A DNA stretch of 64,000 nt from positions 1-64,000 of the forward strand of contig NZ_DLFW01000046.1 in assembly GCF_002482385.1 (NCBI RefSeq), written 5' to 3'. The notes below the pieces were generated by a model. That model saw only the letters and a program-made list of their open reading frames with translations. It ran no database searches and was not told the origin of the DNA. Origin of the DNA: Dysgonomonas sp. UBA7710. GTDB lineage: Bacteria; Bacteroidota; Bacteroidia; Bacteroidales; Dysgonomonadaceae. This document shows, piece by piece, positions 57,407 through 64,000 of the stretch (position 1 is its first letter; each line of letters opens with the position of its first letter). Made by a program: the position numbers and the translations under genes.

Positions 57407-57913
57407 TTATAAAGGTGAATTATCGGCATTGAATGTCTCAAATGTATTATCCGAGTAATAAATAATTATTTTACTGATTTTTCGTTCTGGTGTTTTCTGA
57501 TATATAACAGGCTGATTTATAGTTTTTTCATATGTATTTTGAGCCTGCTCAACTATATTTTCCTTGCGATATTCTGTTTCCGGTTGGGGAATGGATGGAG
57601 ATACAGAAGTCTGGGAGAATAAATCCGGTTGATTTTGGCTTGGATGAAAATTATTGGATGAAGGAATAGATACTTGATGCATAGTTGAAGTTTTTCCTCC
57701 ATCAGTTTTGATCATATCGCCATTTCCGGTAAGTAACCAGTCGGGATTAATATAATTAACCTTGGATAAAATACGTGTAACCACATCCAGGCTGGGATTG
57801 TTACGTCCATTAAGGATATGTGATATAACAGCCCGTCCAAGTTGTAGCCTATCTGCAAATGCTGATGGAGTGAGATGCTCACGTTCCATTATTAATCTTA
57901 TACGATCTTTCAT
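57407..57913 (-). CDS. XRE-family HTH transcriptional regulator
   Basis: A 168-residue protein with an N-terminal XRE helix-turn-helix (about 8-62: LTPSAFADRLQLGRAVISH and NPSLDVVTRILSKV, then INPDWLLTGNGDM, a signature of phage-repressor-like proteins common in Bacteroidales). The rest is a Gln/Ser/Pro-rich linker and a short basic end. Its start codon faces 560 bp of very AT-rich DNA with repeated TTTACATTTG motifs on both strands, some of which may be its operators. Target unknown. Confidence 0.85.
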   Translation of the reverse strand: MKDRIRLIMEREHLTPSAFADRLQLGRAVISHILNGRNNPSLDVVTRILSKVNYINPDWLLTGNGDMIKTDGGKTSTMHQVSIPSSNNFHPSQNQPDLFSQTSVSPSIPQPETEYRKENIVEQAQNTYEKTINQPVIYQKTPERKISKIIIYYSDNTFETFNADNSPL

Positions 57914-58477
57914 ATATAGTAATGTATATAATGATATAACAAATGTAAATAATATATTTTACAAAAGGAAATTTTATTTATTTACATTTGTCGTTTACAA
58001 TTGTTTGGAACTGTTTACAATTGATTGCTTTACAAATGTATTCACATCAATATATAAATAAGTATTACTTCACATATTTTCATTAAATTATTAATAATTA
58101 ATATTATAATATGCTTTATAGGCGTATATAGCCCCTAAATCCCGTTATATCCCCTACTCTATTGCTTATCATATTAAACTATAACTTTAAATATTAGTAT
58201 TAATATATTGGAATATAACATATTATTGTATTTAAAATATATTATTTTAACTATATACATCCGTGTATTCTAATAGATGCAACAAATGTATATTAGCTCA
58301 TAATGTTTAATACATTTTTATCTATTTACATTTGAATATTACATAATATATTCTTGAATATTACAAGTAGTATACTTATGTAAATTGAAGTTGCAATACT
58401 TTTGTATATTTATCCAGATGCCTTCCTTATATATAAATAATAAAGTTTATCTTTACATCATTAAAAAAATTAGAACT
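57914..58477. other. 564-bp AT-rich intergenic region with TTTACATTTG motifs
   Basis: No gene supported. CAAATGTAAATAA (57940) and TTATTTACATTTG (57977) are an inverted pair around 24 nt. TTTACAATTG occurs at 58003 and 58014, CAAATGTA again near 58036 and 58284, TTTACATTTG near 58325. TACATTTG also fits the -7 promoter consensus. TACTTTTG at 58397-58404 is the likely -7 of the C69 gene. Confidence 0.55.
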
Positions 58478-60112
58478 ATGAAGAAGATATTTTTATTTAC
58501 TCTCTTTTATTTGGCCGCCCAGATTCACGTATTTGCCTGTACAAATTTTTTAGTTGGCAAAAAAGCGTCTCTCGACGGCTCTACTATTATCAGTTATTCC
58601 GCCGATTCTTACGCTTTATTCGGTGAACTATACCATTGGCCCGCTAAAAAATGGGCTAAAGGTGATATGCTGAAAGTGTATGAATGGGATACCGGAAGAT
58701 ATATGGGTGAGATAGCCCAACCCGCTCAGACCTATAATGTGGTGGGAAACATGAATGAGCATCAGGTGACTATCGGTGAAACAACTTTCGGAGGACGTGA
58801 AGAGCTGGCCGATCCGGATGGTATAATGGATTACGGTAGCCTTATATATATAACTCTGCAAAGAGCGAAGAACGCACGGGAAGCGATAAAAGTAATGACA
58901 GAACTGGTAGCCGAATACGGCTATTATAGCGGTGGCGAATCTTTTTCTATTGGCGACCCCAATGAAATATGGGTACTGGAGATGATAGGTAAAGGAAAAG
59001 GAAATAAAGGCGCCGTCTGGGTAGCTGTGCGTATTCCTGATGATTGTATATCCGCTCATGCCAATCAGGCCCGTATACAACAGTTTCCGCTAAACGACCC
59101 GGAGAATTGCATCTATTCGAAAGACGTAATTTCTTTTGCTAAAGAAAAAGGCTATTACACAGGTAAGGATACTGATTTTAGTTTTGCGAAAGCTTATAAT
59201 CCACTTGATTTTGGCGGACAACGTTTCTGTGAAGCCCGTGTATGGACTTTCTTCAACCGCTATAATAAAGATATGGCAAAATTTGTGACTTATGCACAAG
59301 GAAAGACACAAGAACCAATGCCTCTATACATCAAACCCGACAGAAAGTTATCAGTTGCTGATGTACAGGAAATGATGCGCGACCACTATGAAGGTACCGA
59401 ACTGGACTGGACTAATGATGTAGGTGCCGGCCCGTTCAAGTCTCCATATCGATGGGCTCCTCTAACCTGGGAATCGGACTCGGTTCAGTATTGTAACGAG
59501 CGCCCTGTGGCTACCCAGCAAACAGGATTTGTTTTTACATCGCAAATGCGCTCATGGTTGCCTGATCCAATAGGCGGTATTCTTTGGTTTGGAACCGATG
59601 ATGCCGATCAGACTGTTTTCACCCCTATGTATTGTTCTATAACCGAAGTGCCGGAATGCTATCGCGAAGGAAACGGCGATTTATATACTTTCTCGTGGAC
59701 ATCCAGTTTCTGGATTCAGAACTGGGTATCGAACATGGTATATAATAAATATAGCTATATGCACCCGGATCTGGAAAAGGTACAAAAGGAGTTGGAAAGT
59801 AAATTCTTTGCCGAACAGGACAAAACCGATAAAGAAGCTCTTGCATTGTATGAAAAATCACAGGAACAAGCTGTTCGGTTCCTTACTGAATATAGTGGAG
59901 AACAAGCACAGTATGCATTTGACAAATGGAAGAAGCTGGGCGAGTTCCTTGTTATTAAATATATGGACGGCGTAGTACGCAAGGAAAAAGACGGAGAGTT
60001 TATCCGTAATGAACACGGAAAACCATCTTCACCGCAGCGTGTGGGCTATCCGAAAGAATTTTACCGGCAGGTGGTGAAAGAAACCGGAGATAAATATAAA
60101 GTATTGTATTAA
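58478..60112 (+). CDS. Secreted C69-family dipeptidase
   Basis: A 544-residue exported cysteine peptidase of family C69 (PepD-like Ntn hydrolase). I start at 58478 (MKKIFLFTLFYLAAQIHVFA), not at 58385, because only this start gives a signal peptide. Cleavage would then leave Cys as the N-terminal catalytic residue in CTNFLVGKKASLDGS. Other family marks: NEHQVTIGETTFGGRE and GESFSIGDPNEIWVLEMIG. Typical length. Bacteroidetes often export C69 peptidases to digest dipeptides in the periplasm. It ends before a palindromic repeat at 60131-60232. Confidence 0.92.
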   Translation: MKKIFLFTLFYLAAQIHVFACTNFLVGKKASLDGSTIISYSADSYALFGELYHWPAKKWAKGDMLKVYEWDTGRYMGEIAQPAQTYNVVGNMNEHQVTIGETTFGGREELADPDGIMDYGSLIYITLQRAKNAREAIKVMTELVAEYGYYSGGESFSIGDPNEIWVLEMIGKGKGNKGAVWVAVRIPDDCISAHANQARIQQFPLNDPENCIYSKDVISFAKEKGYYTGKDTDFSFAKAYNPLDFGGQRFCEARVWTFFNRYNKDMAKFVTYAQGKTQEPMPLYIKPDRKLSVADVQEMMRDHYEGTELDWTNDVGAGPFKSPYRWAPLTWESDSVQYCNERPVATQQTGFVFTSQMRSWLPDPIGGILWFGTDDADQTVFTPMYCSITEVPECYREGNGDLYTFSWTSSFWIQNWVSNMVYNKYSYMHPDLEKVQKELESKFFAEQDKTDKEALALYEKSQEQAVRFLTEYSGEQAQYAFDKWKKLGEFLVIKYMDGVVRKEKDGEFIRNEHGKPSSPQRVGYPKEFYRQVVKETGDKYKVLY

Positions 60113-60130
60113 ACATAATAAATAGAAAAA

Positions 60131-60232
60131 TTTGTCATTGACTCCGCTTCGCTCTGTCGAACGTTGTTTCTGAACGGAGTGAAGAATCTAGTGTAAATTT
60201 ACGAGATTCTTCACTCCGTTCAGAATGACAAA
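60131..60232. repeat. Palindromic repeat with TTTGTCATT ends
   Basis: A 20-bp perfect stem (CTGAACGGAGTGAAGAATCT, 60170-60189, with 60204-60223) around GTAAATTTAC, and outer inverted ends TTTGTCATT and AATGACAAA. This resembles palindromic repeats widespread in Bacteroidetes intergenic DNA. It may also end the C69 transcript. Confidence 0.8.
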
Positions 60233-60250
60233 GGAACCAAACGAAAATTA

Positions 60251-61282
60251 ATGTCTAAAAGCCTCATATATAGCCTTCTGTTTACGATAAGTATCCCCAT
60301 TTTGTTTACCGCAAACCTATTTCTAGGCTCTGTATCCATTCCGGCCCACGCTATCTTCGATATATTGGCAGGAAATGAAGTTGAGAAGCAGGCTTGGGAA
60401 TATATCGTGTTACAGTCGCGATTGCCACAGGCCATCACGGCACTATTTACGGGAGGAGGCATAGCTGTATCGGGATTACTGTTGCAGACAGCTTTCCGTA
60501 ATCCGCTTGCCGATGCCGGGATTCTGGGTATAAGTTCGGGGGCAAATCTGGGTGTGGCACTTGTTATTTTACTGATAGGTAATACAATAGGTTCAGTCGG
60601 AGGATTCGATTTTTCTTATTCGATGAGCATCGTATTCGGCGCATTTGTGGGGGCAGCTCTCATTCTTGCCATTATTATGGGCTTTGCATCTGTTATTCGC
60701 AACAATGTTATGTTGCTGATAATCGGTATTATGGTCGGCTATCTTACATCCTCCATAATTTCCATCCTTAAATTCTGGAGTACAAGCGAAGACGCTTACT
60801 CATTTATGATTTGGGGTATGGGGGATTTTTCGGGTGTGTCTACAGAGCAATTGCCATTCTACTGCATTGTGGTAAGTATAGGTATTTTATTGTCCGTTTT
60901 ATTGATTAAACCTTTGAATGCTTTGCTCTTAGGGGAAAGGTATGCTGCCAATCTGGGTGTGAATATAAAATTGATTCGCTTCCTTTTATTATTATGCGCA
61001 GGTCTTTTGACGGCAATAACCTGTGCTTTTTGCGGGCCTATTGCATTTATCGGTTTGGCAGTTCCGCATATCGCCCGTTTGCTGCTGGGAACATCCAACC
61101 ATAAATCGTTGTTACCTTTTACCATCCTGATAGGCTCGGTAATGGCTCTCATATGTAACCTGATAAGTGTGCTTCCGGGCGCTTCGGGTTCATTACCTCT
61201 GAATGCGATAACTCCGATATTCGGAGCTCCGGTCATTATATATGTGATTTTGAACCAGAAAAAGATACAATATTTCAATTGA
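60251..61282 (+). CDS. FecCD/BtuC-family ABC permease (iron-siderophore, haem or B12)
   Basis: A 343-residue permease with about ten membrane helices. Motifs of the FecCD family: RLPQAITALFTGGGIAVSG, LLQTAFRNPLADAGILGISSG and the GPIAFIGLAVPHIAR coupling loop. Length is normal. A homologous ATPase follows after 361 bp of repeat-rich DNA; no binding protein or TonB receptor lies next to it, which is unusual for such a system. The ligand cannot be told from the permease. Confidence 0.92.
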   Translation: MSKSLIYSLLFTISIPILFTANLFLGSVSIPAHAIFDILAGNEVEKQAWEYIVLQSRLPQAITALFTGGGIAVSGLLLQTAFRNPLADAGILGISSGANLGVALVILLIGNTIGSVGGFDFSYSMSIVFGAFVGAALILAIIMGFASVIRNNVMLLIIGIMVGYLTSSIISILKFWSTSEDAYSFMIWGMGDFSGVSTEQLPFYCIVVSIGILLSVLLIKPLNALLLGERYAANLGVNIKLIRFLLLLCAGLLTAITCAFCGPIAFIGLAVPHIARLLLGTSNHKSLLPFTILIGSVMALICNLISVLPGASGSLPLNAITPIFGAPVIIYVILNQKKIQYFN

Positions 61283-61360
61283 TTTATCTATATAAAGTAA
61301 AATCTAGAAAGTAATGAGTAAAAAAGTAATATTACTAAAAACAGAGAAAAGTTGTATACT

Positions 61361-61400
61361 TTGTTACCTTTTAACTATATAAGGTTAATATAGATTAATT
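61361..61400 (+). repeat. GTTACTT/TTAACTATATA repeat, copy D1
   Basis: TTTGTTACCTTTTAACTATATAAGG then TTAATATAGATTAA; one GTTAC unit lost. Confidence 0.6.
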
Positions 61401-61459
61401 TTATGCATGTTTTGAATGATATATTGTTAAAATTGAAATAGAAAGAATTTGAATGATTA

Positions 61460-61483
61460 TTACTTTTGTTACTTTTTTTAATG
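61460..61483 (+). repeat. GTTACTT repeat, copy D2 (partial)
   Basis: TTACTTTTGTTACTTTTTTT, ending before the palindrome. Confidence 0.5.
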
Positions 61484-61534
61484 TTACAAGTTTTGTCGTC
61501 TCGCACCATTGCCTCGCCTTCGCTTCGGCGATTG

Positions 61535-61643
61535 TTAATTGGCACATCGGCAAATTTGCTAATTGACATATTGGTTTTCCGTGTTACTTCTGTTACTTTT
61601 TAACTATATATAGTTAAAATATGTAATATTATTTACAGGAAGG
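61535..61643 (+). repeat. Extended GTTACTT repeat, copy E
   Basis: TTAATTGGCACATCGGCA leader, two GTTACTT units from 61583, and a perfect 18-bp palindrome TTAACTATATATAGTTAA at 61600-61617. It ends in ACAGGAAGG abutting the ATPase start codon at 61644. The tail GGAAGG could serve as a ribosome binding site. Confidence 0.75.
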
Positions 61644-62672
61644 ATGAAATTTAAGATGAATAAAAAAGCGATAATATCTGCACGAAACATAGGCATAGGT
61701 TATGCAAAAACGAAGCATAGAGACAAGACTGCTCTGTATGAAGATTTGTCTTTTGACTTGTATCAGGGAGAACTTGTATGCCTGATTGGTGCTAATGGAG
61801 CAGGTAAATCCACTCTGTTGCGTACAATCAGTGCTTCACAACCCAGCTTGCGTGGTAGTATACTTTTTGAAAATAAGGATATAAATGCTTATTCTGAAAA
61901 GGAGTTATCACAATTATTAGGCTTGGTGTTAACGGACAAGACTTCAGCGGGAGGGTTATTGGTCAGGGAATTAGTCGAATTGGGACGATATCCTTACACC
62001 GGATTTTTCGGTCAATTGACAAAAGAAGATAAAGAGATAGTGCAAAAGGCCATGGAGGATGTCTGTATCGTACATAAAGCAGATGTATATGTAGCCGAAT
62101 TATCGGATGGCGAACGGCAAAAGGCTATGATAGCCAAAGCATTGGCGCAACAATGTCCGGTTGTCTTATTAGATGAGCCTACCGCGTTTCTGGATATTGA
62201 GAGCCGCATAGAAGTAATGAATCTGCTTCACAGCCTGACCATGAATCAGGGTAAAACAATACTACTGTCTACTCACGATATAGATATGGCCTTGCTCCTC
62301 GCCGACCGTTTATGGCTATTGTCGCGAGAAAAAGGATTGACTGGCGGAGTAACAGAAGATATTGTATTATCCGGTACAATGGACAACTTCTTTAAGGGCG
62401 ATAATATTCTTTTTGATAAGAATTCAGGGAATTTTTTACCGAATAGGGAAAGCCGCAGAAAGGTATATTTGCAGGCAGAGGGATATCTATATCACTGGAC
62501 CAAAAATATGCTGGAAAGACATGGCTTTGGTGTGTCTAATGAAGAGAATAGTACCTTATTTTCAATAATAGTTGATTCGGCTGTTTCCATCAGGATAGTA
62601 AAGAAAGATGGAACTGGAGAAAAGCTGTACAATTATGAGGAGCTTTCGAATTATTTATCCGGATTACAGTAA
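61644..62672 (+). CDS. FecE/BtuD-family ABC ATPase with C-terminal extension
   Basis: A 342-residue ATPase: Walker A GANGAGKST, Q-loop region, signature LSDGERQK (SDGE in place of SGGQ), Walker B VVLLDEPTAFLD, switch His in LLSTHD. The ATPase core ends near residue 255; a further 85 residues (including NILFDKNSGNFLP and a small alpha/beta tail) are extra compared with a 255-residue FecE. It belongs with the permease upstream. The start follows the repeat directly, so the repeat probably forms its leader. A start at Met5 (61656) is possible. Confidence 0.92.
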   Translation: MKFKMNKKAIISARNIGIGYAKTKHRDKTALYEDLSFDLYQGELVCLIGANGAGKSTLLRTISASQPSLRGSILFENKDINAYSEKELSQLLGLVLTDKTSAGGLLVRELVELGRYPYTGFFGQLTKEDKEIVQKAMEDVCIVHKADVYVAELSDGERQKAMIAKALAQQCPVVLLDEPTAFLDIESRIEVMNLLHSLTMNQGKTILLSTHDIDMALLLADRLWLLSREKGLTGGVTEDIVLSGTMDNFFKGDNILFDKNSGNFLPNRESRRKVYLQAEGYLYHWTKNMLERHGFGVSNEENSTLFSIIVDSAVSIRIVKKDGTGEKLYNYEELSNYLSGLQ

Positions 62673-62677
62673 TTTGC

Positions 62678-64000
62678 TTATCTCCGCTTTCTTGCCATAT
62701 CGATGCGCAGGAAGATAAATAGAAGAATGGTAAATCCCCAGAGGGAAGAACCCCCATAGCTGAAGAATGGCAATGGAATGCCAATTACGGGAGTTAGCCC
62801 GGTCACCATTCCTACATTGATGGCCAGATGGAACAGAAAGATACAGGCTACACAATAGCCGTAGACCCGTCCGAACGTATTCTTTTGTCTTTCTGATAGA
62901 TATATCAACCTGATTATCAGTGCTAAGAACAAAAGTAAGACGAGTACAGAACCTACAAAGCCTTGTTCTTCTCCTACTGTACAGAATATGAAGTCGGTAT
63001 CTTGTTCAGGGACATATTTCAGTTTGGTTTGGGTTCCATTCAGGTACCCCTTACCTAAAATTCCGCCCGAACCGATTGCGATCTTTGACTGATTGACATT
63101 ATATCCTGCACCCATCAGGTCTTCTTCCATACCTAGCGTAACCTTGATACGCATCTGTTGGTGAGGTTGCATAATATCGGTAAAAAGATAGTCGACCGAA
63201 CTTACAAATAATAAACTGCCCAGGGCGAATACGGCCGTAAGCAGATAGACTTTCGACCAGTACTTCTTAGCCATGTATAACAGATAGCCAACTAAAACAG
63301 CCAGGGCAGCCAGGGCAACTATACCAAAGTCAATAGAGACACCAGTTAATGAAAGTAAGTATGGAATACCGAATGCGACTGTCGCTCCAAGGGATATATT
63401 ACGGGCGGTTATGCCATCTTTGCGATAACTCATTACCAATACGGCGCTGATGACAATGACTAATATGATAGATATAAACTCACCTGTGGAGATAATCCCA
63501 ATATCGGTTTCGGAATATTTAAGCCCTACAACAAAAAGTACCACAGCCGAAACACCCAGGAAAAGGATAATTCCAGGTAGCCCCTCCCTGTATAGCATCA
63601 GTATAAATGCAGTATATACAAGAGCCGAACCTGTTTCTTTTTGTAGCATAATCAGGGCCATAGGCACCAGAATCATCACGGCTATTATGCCCAGATTCTT
63701 GGGTGCGAGCAACTTGAAATTATAAGAATTGAGGAACCGTGCCAAAGCCAGCGCTACAGCAAACTTGGCGAACTCGGCGGGTTGGATTTGTATCGAATTG
63801 GTTATCTTAAGCCACGATCGCGATCCCCTGATATCTGTTGCCAAAAAGACCGTTGCCAGTAAGAGGAGTATGAAAGCAGCATATATATAATAAGCGAGTA
63901 TATCATAGAGGTTACTATCCAGCTTCAAGATGATGAAACCCAGAATAATTGACGTCCCCATCCATATTAGCTGCATACCTGCTCTTCCGGATAAATCGAA
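62678..64000 (-). CDS. rodA: Rod shape-determining protein RodA (partial, 5' end beyond window)
   Basis: At least 440 residues of a SEDS glycosyltransferase (FtsW/RodA/SpoVE), which polymerises peptidoglycan for cell elongation. The open frame continues past 64000: before the first in-window Met come codons for FDLSGRAG, a typical RodA segment, so the true start is outside. Family motifs: QIQPAEFAKFAVALALARFL, GSGGILGKGYLNGTQ and VTGLTPVIGIPLPFFSYGGSS near the end. About nine to ten helices are visible. It converges on the ABC ATPase with a 5-bp gap. Confidence 0.93.
   Translation of the reverse strand, partial: FDLSGRAGMQLIWMGTSIILGFIILKLDSNLYDILAYYIYAAFILLLLATVFLATDIRGSRSWLKITNSIQIQPAEFAKFAVALALARFLNSYNFKLLAPKNLGIIAVMILVPMALIMLQKETGSALVYTAFILMLYREGLPGIILFLGVSAVVLFVVGLKYSETDIGIISTGEFISIILVIVISAVLVMSYRKDGITARNISLGATVAFGIPYLLSLTGVSIDFGIVALAALAVLVGYLLYMAKKYWSKVYLLTAVFALGSLLFVSSVDYLFTDIMQPHQQMRIKVTLGMEEDLMGAGYNVNQSKIAIGSGGILGKGYLNGTQTKLKYVPEQDTDFIFCTVGEEQGFVGSVLVLLLFLALIIRLIYLSERQKNTFGRVYGYCVACIFLFHLAINVGMVTGLTPVIGIPLPFFSYGGSSLWGFTILLFIFLRIDMARKRR

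Larger units (their letters stand above)
61283..61643. other. 361-bp repeat-rich gap between permease and ATPase genes
   Basis: No gene. Three copies of the GTTACTT repeat occupy most of it (61361, 61460, 61583), plus a GCCTTCGCTTCGGCG hairpin at about 61516-61531. Confidence 0.65.

Noticed and set aside
58385..58477. N-terminal extension of the C69 peptidase
   Set aside because: It would put 31 residues ahead of the signal peptide and cover the likely -7 element at 58397.
61541..61560. GGCAC...GC resembling a sigma-54 promoter before the ABC ATPase
   Set aside because: GG and GC are not 10 nt apart, and the sequence is part of the dispersed repeat.

Overview
The window is a chromosomal segment from a low-GC member of the Bacteroidota, most likely order Bacteroidales and plausibly a Dysgonomonas-like organism (inference). 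The signs are Bacteroidetes-type promoters (TTTG about 19 nt before TAnnTTTG), the SusC-like flavour of the TonB receptor, PCMD and DUF3836 secreted proteins, PPi-dependent phosphofructokinase, DhnA-type aldolase, a Bacteroidetes-type PurM, tryptophanase, and weak ribosome binding sites. No insertion sequence, phage or CRISPR array is visible. Fifty protein genes, one tRNA and one SRP RNA are called.

Layout. 0.25-2.1 kb: a two-gene ATPase plus TOPRIM (DUF4276-like) module resembling defence systems of the PARIS/AbiL/OLD type. 2.3-10.5 kb: a minus-strand tripartite export operon (TolC-like, adaptor, two FtsX/MacB permeases, ATPase) with a good sigma-54 promoter; a sigma-54 activator and its histidine kinase lie at 19-22 kb and are its likely controllers. 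10.7-16.2 kb: TrhO, Nudix and HAD enzymes, then secreted proteins (beta-barrel, PCMD lipoprotein, two DUF3836 paralogues). 16.6-25.2 kb: central metabolism (pfp, fbaB, a PEPCK-like protein) around a 450-bp GC-rich fold-back element. 25.2-29.1 kb: CPA1 antiporter and a small zinc-ribbon/HTH, membrane protein and hydrolase operon. 29.1-35.6 kb: a tetrapyrrole locus (TonB receptor, MFS, HemN) divergent from a protoporphyrinogen-oxidase-like gene. 35.7-35.9 kb: SRP RNA and tRNA-Thr from one promoter. 36-50 kb: housekeeping (pepT, gcvT, purM, ROK kinase, meaB, TPR protein, gyrA, secA). 50.2-55.6 kb: an alkaline-phosphatase-fold protein with a degenerate active site coupled to an Lnb/DUF4105 protein, a secreted nitroreductase-like protein, pyrKD. 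56-64 kb: tnaA, an XRE regulator, a C69 dipeptidase, an iron/B12-type ABC permease and ATPase, and the 3' part of rodA, which runs off the window.

The most interesting signals are not genes. (1) A dispersed intergenic repeat with two GTTACTT units followed by a TTAACTATATATAGTTAA-type palindrome sits upstream of at least four genes. (2) An AGGTC-TGC-GACCT hairpin sits 24-26 nt before the start codon of three unrelated genes, in the same orientation each time. (3) A large fold-back element follows pfp. (4) The phosphatase-fold protein beside the Lnb-like gene has lost most metal and nucleophile positions. All calls were made by eye from sequence and family knowledge; no database search was run.
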